10,000 nt of DNA, taken from Asticcacaulis sp. (GTDB lineage: Bacteria > Pseudomonadota > Alphaproteobacteria > Caulobacterales > Caulobacteraceae). A model generated the notes under the pieces. That model was not told where the DNA came from. It made no database searches and worked only from the letters and a program-made list of their open reading frames with translations. Both the position numbers and the translations under genes were made by a program. Shown here piece by piece: positions 7,079-10,000 of this stretch (position 1 is its first letter; each line of letters starts with the position of its first letter). Location: positions 1 through 10,000 of the forward strand of contig NZ_JAIWNX010000261.1 in assembly GCF_020217185.1 (NCBI RefSeq), given 5' to 3'.

Positions 7079-7099
7079 GCGGCGTCCTCGCCGTTTTTT
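7079..7099 (+). terminator. Intrinsic terminator of the cyclophilin gene
   Basis: A GC stem CGGCG/CGCCG (7080-7084 with 7089-7093, loop TCCT) is followed directly by six T (7094-7099). It begins 4 bases after the TAG stop. This is a classical rho-independent terminator and separates the cyclophilin gene from the TldD operon. Confidence 0.82.
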
Positions 7100-7181
7100 G
7101 AGCCTTCCCCCACGCCAAAGGGGTGACGACTAAAAATCTGTATAAAATATCCCTAATCCGCCTTTATTACCAAAAAGCAAC

Positions 7182-7221
7182 TTGACGCTCATTTGACGGG
7201 GTGATCGTCTCAGTCGTAACG
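7182..7221 (+). promoter_or_regulatory. Probable promoter region of the TldD-like operon
   Basis: The 189 bases between the terminator and the TldD-like gene hold no gene. They contain TTGACG twice, at 7182-7187 and 7193-7198, 11 bases apart (about one helical turn). TTGACG matches the -35 consensus of the Caulobacter housekeeping sigma factor. Downstream of the second copy GTAACG (7216-7221) is a weak -10 candidate at 17 bases. The upstream part (7130-7180) is AT-rich, as in UP elements. Boundaries are uncertain. Confidence 0.4.
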
Positions 7222-7288
7222 GGGCGGGCGCGATGCGTGGCGTTCCGGAGCATCCTTTCATTCCGGACATCTTTTAAGGAGATACGCC

Positions 7289-8923
7289 GTGCACAGACGC
7301 AACTTTCTGGCCCTGACCGGCCTGACGGCGGGCAGCCTGCTCGTGCCGTCGCTTTACGGGCGGGCCGTCGCCGCCGAAGTGCTTCAGGAGACGATCGACG
7401 TCAAGGTGAAGAAGACGCTGGCTGATGCCGGTCTGAACGCCGCGACGTCCTCCGGGGCCAGCTATTGCGACGTGCGCGTCGGGCGCTATCTGCGTCAGTT
7501 CGTGATCACCCGCGAAGATCGCGTCGAAAACGTGGTGAATACCGAGTCGCTGGGTGTGGGTATCCGCGTCATCGCCGATGGGGCCTGGGGCTTTGCGGCG
7601 ACCAATGTCATGACCACCGAAGCCGTGGCCCAGGCCGCCAAACAGGCCGTGGCCATCGCCAAGGCCAATGCCAAGATCCAGACGGTTCCGGTCAAGTTGG
7701 CCCCCGTCAAGGGCGTCGGTGAGGTGTCGTGGAAGACGCCGATCAAAAAGAACAGCATGGAAGTGCCGATCAAGGAAAAGGCCGAGCGCCTGATCGACGT
7801 CAATACCGCCGCGCTGAAGGCCGGGGCCGACTACGTCAATTCGATGATGTTCCTCGTCAATGAGCAGAAGTATTTTGCCTCGACCGACGGCTCCTACATC
7901 GATCAGGACGTGCACCGCATCTGGGTGCCGATGACGGTCACCGCCATCGACAAGGAATCGGGCAAGTTCCGCACGCGCGACGGCCTGTCGGCGCCGATGG
8001 GTCTGGGCTATGAATATCTCGATGGCGATGCCAAACAGAAGTTCACCGATCCGGCGGGCGTCACCGGCTATGGCCTCAGCTACGACATGAAGGAAGACGC
8101 CATCGCCGGCGCCAAACAGGCGCGCGAAAAGCTCAAAGCGCCGTCGGTCAAGCCGGGCAAGTACGATCTGGTCCTCGACCCCAGCCATATGTGGCTGACC
8201 ATCCACGAATCGGTGGGCCACCCGACCGAGCTTGACCGCGTTCTGGGCTATGAGGCCAACTACGCCGGCACCTCGTTTGCTACGCTGGACAAGCGCGAGG
8301 CCAAGTTCCAGTACGGGGCGGAAAACGTCAATATCGTCGCCGACAAGACGCAGTTCGGCTCACTGGGCTTCGTCGGTTACGACGACGAAGGCGTCAAGAC
8401 GAAGAAGTGGGACATCATCCGCGACGGCAAGCTGGTCGATTATCAGGCCATCCGCGATCAGGCCCACATTCTGGGCAAGACGGAATCGGACGGCTGCTGC
8501 TACGCCGACTCGTGGTCGTCGGTGCAGTTCCAGCGCATGGCCAATATCTCGCTGGAGCCGGGCAAGAAAAAGCTCAGCGTCGCCGATATGATCAAGGGCG
8601 TCGAAAACGGCATCTATATCGTGGGCGACGGTTCGTTCTCGATCGACCAGCAGCGCTATAACGCGCAGTTCGGCGGGCAGCTCTTCTATGAGATCAAGAA
8701 CGGCAAGATCACCCAGATGATCGAGGACGTGGCCTATCAGATCCGCACGCCGGAATTCTGGAACGCCTGCTCAGCGATCTGCGACGAAAGCGACTATCGT
8801 CTGGGCGGCTCCTTCTTCGACGGCAAGGGGCAGCCGGGTCAGGTGTCGGCGGTTTCGCACGGTTCCTCCACCAGCCGTTTCAACGGCATCAACGTCATCA
8901 ACACCGCGCGTTCGCTCGGTTAA
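7289..8923 (+). CDS. TldD-like metallopeptidase with Tat signal peptide
   Basis: This is a member of the TldD/PmbA (TldD/TldE) family, zinc peptidases known in Escherichia coli for microcin B17 maturation and CcdA breakdown. The 544-residue protein begins HRRNFLAL (residues 2-9), a twin-arginine motif, with a hydrophobic stretch to about 24 and an AVA-A cleavage site near 28. Export in folded form by the Tat system is therefore predicted, unlike cytoplasmic E. coli TldD. The catalytic motif HESVGH (306-311) supplies H306, E307 and H311. Other family features are SLGVGIRVIADGAWGFAA (87-104), IHESVGHPTELDRVLGYEANYAGTSF (305-330), RMANISLEPG (416-425) and the C-terminal GKGQPGQVSAVSHG (512-525). 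The cysteine that completes the zinc site in E. coli TldD is not evident near the C-terminus. Translation starts at GTG with an AAGGAGA site (7276-7282) 6 bases away. A TldE-like partner follows after 24 bases. Confidence 0.92.
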   Translation: MHRRNFLALTGLTAGSLLVPSLYGRAVAAEVLQETIDVKVKKTLADAGLNAATSSGASYCDVRVGRYLRQFVITREDRVENVVNTESLGVGIRVIADGAWGFAATNVMTTEAVAQAAKQAVAIAKANAKIQTVPVKLAPVKGVGEVSWKTPIKKNSMEVPIKEKAERLIDVNTAALKAGADYVNSMMFLVNEQKYFASTDGSYIDQDVHRIWVPMTVTAIDKESGKFRTRDGLSAPMGLGYEYLDGDAKQKFTDPAGVTGYGLSYDMKEDAIAGAKQAREKLKAPSVKPGKYDLVLDPSHMWLTIHESVGHPTELDRVLGYEANYAGTSFATLDKREAKFQYGAENVNIVADKTQFGSLGFVGYDDEGVKTKKWDIIRDGKLVDYQAIRDQAHILGKTESDGCCYADSWSSVQFQRMANISLEPGKKKLSVADMIKGVENGIYIVGDGSFSIDQQRYNAQFGGQLFYEIKNGKITQMIEDVAYQIRTPEFWNACSAICDESDYRLGGSFFDGKGQPGQVSAVSHGSSTSRFNGINVINTARSLG

Positions 8924-8947
8924 TCGGCCGATTGGGAGATTACAGAT

Positions 8948-10000
8948 ATGGGCATCCTTACCGAAGCCGAAGCCAAGGCCATTCTCGACAAGGTTATCAA
9001 GCTGTCGAAGGCCGACGAATGCACCGCCACCCTGTCGGGATCGATCAACGGTAATATCCGCTTTGCGCTGAACAACGTCTCGACCAGCGGCATCATCACC
9101 AATACCGAGCTGGGGGTTCAGGTGGCCTTCGGCAAGCGCGTCGGCATCGCCACCATCAACGCCTTTGACGACGCCTCGCTGGAGCGCGTCGTGCGCCGGG
9201 CCGAAGACCTGGCGAAGCTGGCCCCGGAAAACCCGGAATTCATGCCGGCCGTGGGCAAGCAGACCTACACGCCGACCAAGACCTTCAGCGAAGCGACGGC
9301 GGCCGTTACCCCGGAACAACGCGCTGAGGTGGCCGCCAAGTCGATCACCCCGTGCAAGCAGGCCAAGCTGATCGCCGCGGGCTTCCTGTCGGACGGTCAG
9401 GGCTTTGAGGCCTTTGCCAATTCCAACGGCAATTTCGGCTATCAGAAATCGACCTCGATGGACTACACCTGCACGGTGCGTACCGAAGACGGTCGCGGTT
9501 CGGGCTGGGTGGCGCGCAACCTTCAGGACGTGACGGCCTTCAAGCCGGACACCGAAATCCAGATCGCCATGAAGAAGGCCGCCGAGTCCGCCGACGCCAA
9601 GGCGCTGGAGCCCGGCAAATATACAGTCATCATGGAACCGGCCGCTTCAGCCGGCCTGATCTCGTTCATGATGAACTATTTCGACGCGCGTTCGGCCGAC
9701 GAAGGCCGCAGCTTCCTGTCGAAAAAGGGCGGCGGCAACAAGCTGGGTGAGCAGGTCTATGACCCGCGCGTCACCCTCTATGCCGATCCGGCGCATCCGG
9801 AAGCCGCCGTGTTGCCGTGGGATGGCGAAGGTCTGCCGCGCAAACGCCTGCCCATCATCGACAAGGGCAAGGTGGTTAATCTGGAATATTCCCGCTACTG
9901 GGCGCAGAAGCAGGGCAAGACGGCTGAGGCTTCGCCCGGCAACCTGATCATGGAAGGCGGCACCAAATCGACCATGGACCTCGTGCGTTCGACGCAAAAA
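8948..10000 (+). CDS. TldE/PmbA-like partner protein (partial, runs off the window)
   Basis: An open frame of 351 codons starts at ATG 8948-8950 (MGILTEAEAKAILDKVIKLSKADECTATLSG) and continues past the window edge without a stop. It belongs to the TldD/PmbA family: SGSINGNIRFALNNVSTSGIITN (30-52) and LGVQVAFGKRVGIATINAFDDASLERVVRRAEDLAKLAP (55-92) are the N-terminal family motifs. The later EPGKYTVIMEPAASAGLISFMMNYFDARSADEGRSFLSKKGG stretch (221-262) is where TldD carries HExxxH. Here it reads PAASAG, so the zinc motif is absent, as in TldE/PmbA. No signal peptide or membrane segment is present, in contrast to its Tat-exported partner. The ribosome site is GGGAGA (8934-8939, 8 bases spacing). 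The 24-base gap to the TldD-like gene implies one operon and a heteromeric complex. Confidence 0.9.
   Translation, partial: MGILTEAEAKAILDKVIKLSKADECTATLSGSINGNIRFALNNVSTSGIITNTELGVQVAFGKRVGIATINAFDDASLERVVRRAEDLAKLAPENPEFMPAVGKQTYTPTKTFSEATAAVTPEQRAEVAAKSITPCKQAKLIAAGFLSDGQGFEAFANSNGNFGYQKSTSMDYTCTVRTEDGRGSGWVARNLQDVTAFKPDTEIQIAMKKAAESADAKALEPGKYTVIMEPAASAGLISFMMNYFDARSADEGRSFLSKKGGGNKLGEQVYDPRVTLYADPAHPEAAVLPWDGEGLPRKRLPIIDKGKVVNLEYSRYWAQKQGKTAEASPGNLIMEGGTKSTMDLVRSTQK

Noticed and set aside
7201..7425. 74-codon plus-strand open frame crossing the TldD start
   Set aside because: It runs into the TldD-like gene in another frame, its downstream part is Arg-rich shadow, and the only good ribosome site nearby serves the GTG at 7289.
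7274..8221. 315-codon open frame on the minus strand opposite the TldD-like gene
   Set aside because: It is antisense to a confidently assigned gene, with a His/Asp/Gly/Arg-rich translation typical of a high-GC shadow.

Overview
The window looks like chromosomal DNA of an alphaproteobacterium, most likely a member of the Caulobacteraceae with moderate GC content (Asticcacaulis-like). This is inferred from the groES-groEL order with a perfect CIRCE operator, the style of the GroEL/GroES proteins, the TraB-like and TldD-like proteins, and codon use rich in G/C third positions. No search could be run, so the genus is a guess. There are no tRNA or rRNA genes, CRISPR arrays, insertion sequences or phage genes.

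Layout. Positions 1-6226 hold seven genes, all on the minus strand. Reading in their own direction (right to left) they are: an unclassified multi-pass membrane protein (5552-6226); a tight three-gene operon of two DUF2975-like membrane proteins and a small Cro/CI-type regulator (4275-5489); a signal-peptide-bearing TraB/GumN-like protein (3256-4209); a secreted endonuclease/exonuclease/phosphatase-fold protein (2376-3203); and groES-groEL (111-2096). Positions 6401-10000 hold three genes on the plus strand: a cyclophilin-type peptidyl-prolyl isomerase lipoprotein (6401-7075) closed by a clear intrinsic terminator, then a two-gene TldD/PmbA-family operon whose second gene runs off the window (7289-8923 and 8948-10000+). 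The two blocks diverge from 6227-6400.

How the parts work together. GroES/GroEL form the cytoplasmic chaperonin; a CIRCE operator just downstream of a TTGACT-type promoter points to HrcA repression. The regulator and the two DUF2975 proteins are joined by a 4-base ATGA overlap and a 1-base gap. They are driven by a near-consensus promoter whose -35 box contains the stop codon of the preceding gene. The TldD-like protein has a Tat signal peptide and an HExxxH zinc motif. Its partner has neither, which matches a catalytic/non-catalytic TldD-TldE pair possibly exported as one complex. Several products act in the envelope or periplasm (cyclophilin lipoprotein, TldD pair, TraB-like, secreted endonuclease-fold protein).

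Most of the window is ordinary core genome. Items worth a second look are a 111-bp palindromic element made of CACAGAT heptamers at a strict 9-base period (2255-2365), the HTH-DUF2975-DUF2975 operon and its promoter, the TldD/TldE pair, and a TraB-like protein that has lost the histidines of its family motifs.
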